A stretch of DNA of 5,723 nt from an uncultured Pelolinea sp. (GTDB lineage: Bacteria; Chloroflexota; Anaerolineae; Anaerolineales; Anaerolineaceae): assembly GCA_937902055.1 (NCBI GenBank), contig CALGUJ010000317.1:1-5723 (forward strand), written 5' to 3'. A program made the position numbers and the translations under genes. The number at the start of each line of letters is the position of its first letter. Position 1 is the stretch's first letter. The notes beneath the pieces were generated by a model that had not been told where the DNA came from, searched no databases, and saw nothing but the letters and a program-made list of their open reading frames with translations. Shown here in pieces: positions 4,831 to 5,723 of the stretch.

Positions 4831-5723
4831 TTGTTGTATTGGTTTATACCTGTTCAGTACTTTCTGGATTTCGTTTTACGGATACAATAGCCTGGCACTG
4901 GCAGGCTTGTACCTTTCCTCCCGTAAAAACCAAAAACTGCTAAAGGCAGGGGACGATTTGCCGGCGGCGCTGCCGCGGGTTACTATTCAGCTACCAATCT
5001 ATAACGAAAAGTATGTGGTCGGCAGGCTATTGAAAGCGGTAACCGAGCTCAATTACCCGCGAGAACGCTTGCAGATCCAGGTTTTGGATGATTCAACCGA
5101 CGACACCCGCGAGATTACCGCGAAGATGGTTGAAAATTATCGCAACGCCGAATACGATATGGTTTATATCCACCGCGGAAATCGAGACGGATTCAAAGCC
5201 GGCGCGCTCGAACACGGCTTAACAACGGCGACAGGTGAATTCGTCGGTATTTTTGACGCCGATTTTATCCCGCCCCGCAACTGGCTCAAACGCATGCTTC
5301 CGGCTTTCAATGACCCAGACGTCGGATGCGTGCAATCGCGCTGGGGCCACCTGAATTCAAACCATTCCACTTTCACGCGCGCAGTCGCGCTAGCTTTGGA
5401 TGGACATTTTATGGTTGAGCAAAACGCACGCAGCCGCAGGCAGTTGATTATGGGTTTCAATGGCTCGGCCGGTATGTGGCGCAAGGCATGCATCGATGAC
5501 GCCGGCGGCTGGTCAGGAGACACGCTAACCGAAGACCTCGACCTGAGTTACCGCGCGCAAATGCGCGGATGGCGGGTTAAATTCATTGAGGATTTGGTCG
5601 TGCCAGCCGAACTGCCCACCGAAGTGGCGGCATTCAAACAGCAGCAATACCGTTGGGCGAAAGGCGGTATCCAAACCGCCCGCAAGCTGATCCCCGCGCT
5701 ACTGGATTCGAACTTGCCGCCCT
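4811..5723 (+). CDS. Membrane-associated family 2 glycosyltransferase, CslA/cellulose-synthase-like (3' end beyond window)
   Basis: The first 304 codons are present and the frame is open at the window edge. A hydrophobic N-terminal segment (about 10-36) should be a membrane helix. It is followed by a cytoplasmic GT-A domain with the full processive set: 'IYNE' (63-66), 'VLDDSTDDT' with D93/D94, 'HRGNRDGFKAGAL' (121-133), the metal-binding DAD (149-151), 'GFNGSAGMWR' (215-224), the catalytic TED (240-242) and QQYRW (278-282). Such enzymes polymerise beta-linked hexoses from nucleotide sugars and pass the chain through their own membrane helices; the C-terminal helices would lie beyond the window. 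The spacing and the blocks 'GHFMVEQ' and 'GFNGSAG' resemble the CslA/CslC mannan and glucan synthases more than BcsA, so a (gluco)mannan or glucan for the cell surface is likely, but the sugar cannot be fixed. ATG 4811 is the only start upstream of the membrane segment, because an in-frame TGA lies at 4784-4786. The ribosome binding site is weak, AAGAG at 4796-4800. Confidence 0.9.
   Translation, partial: MNKIFIDCCIGLYLFSTFWISFYGYNSLALAGLYLSSRKNQKLLKAGDDLPAALPRVTIQLPIYNEKYVVGRLLKAVTELNYPRERLQIQVLDDSTDDTREITAKMVENYRNAEYDMVYIHRGNRDGFKAGALEHGLTTATGEFVGIFDADFIPPRNWLKRMLPAFNDPDVGCVQSRWGHLNSNHSTFTRAVALALDGHFMVEQNARSRRQLIMGFNGSAGMWRKACIDDAGGWSGDTLTEDLDLSYRAQMRGWRVKFIEDLVVPAELPTEVAAFKQQQYRWAKGGIQTARKLIPALLDSNLPP

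Noticed and set aside
5164..5523. A 119-codon minus-strand open frame inside the glycosyltransferase
   Set aside because: The plus strand carries the GT2 catalytic motifs through this whole stretch. The minus reading is Pro/Ser/Cys-rich with no recognisable domain.

Overview
The window looks like a chromosomal segment of a free-living bacterium. GC content is moderate, genes are tightly packed and use the standard code, and the window opens with the start of a ribosomal protein gene. A one-piece ADP-forming acetyl-CoA synthetase next to an AIM24-family gene, a class I photolyase and a CslA-like glycosyltransferase would suit a member of the Chloroflexota such as Anaerolineae. That placement is a guess from gene content, not a proven assignment. 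No mobile element, CRISPR array, tRNA or rRNA was seen.

Layout. Positions 1-56 (minus strand) hold the first 18 codons of rpsF (ribosomal protein S6), which continues out of the window. Its roughly 100-nt leader (57-153) can fold into a long two-part hairpin that covers part of the ribosome binding site, as expected for an autogenously controlled S6 operon. Divergently on the plus strand, a promoter at about 182-209 drives an AIM24/TIGR00266-family gene (247-930), interrupted by a single in-frame TGA at codon 71. After a 40-nt gap comes an intact fused alpha-beta ADP-forming acetyl-CoA synthetase (971-3061), probably in the same operon. This ends at a strong stem-loop (3085-3112) that also serves the convergent gene and contains that gene's stop codon.

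The convergent gene (4477 down to 3104, minus strand) is a class I CPD photolyase with a complete tryptophan electron-transfer chain. It has no Shine-Dalgarno sequence, and a TACAAT box sits exactly where a -10 element would start transcription on the A of its ATG, so it is probably translated from a leaderless mRNA. Between it and the last gene lies about 330 bp with a doubtful single-helix membrane microprotein (minus strand, 4654-4544) and a good plus-strand promoter (4687-4715). The promoter is followed by a leader with two hairpins and a short overlapping upstream ORF. The window closes with the first 304 codons of a membrane-associated family 2 glycosyltransferase (4811 onward) that carries all the processive beta-glycan synthase motifs and most resembles the CslA/CslC mannan/glucan synthase type.

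The genes do not form one obvious pathway: translation (rpsF), energy metabolism from acyl-CoA (ACD), light-driven DNA repair (photolyase) and surface polysaccharide synthesis (GT2). No previously undescribed multi-gene system is evident. The most unusual signals are the internal stop in the AIM24 gene, the folded rpsF leader, the leaderless photolyase start and the structured leader of the glycosyltransferase.
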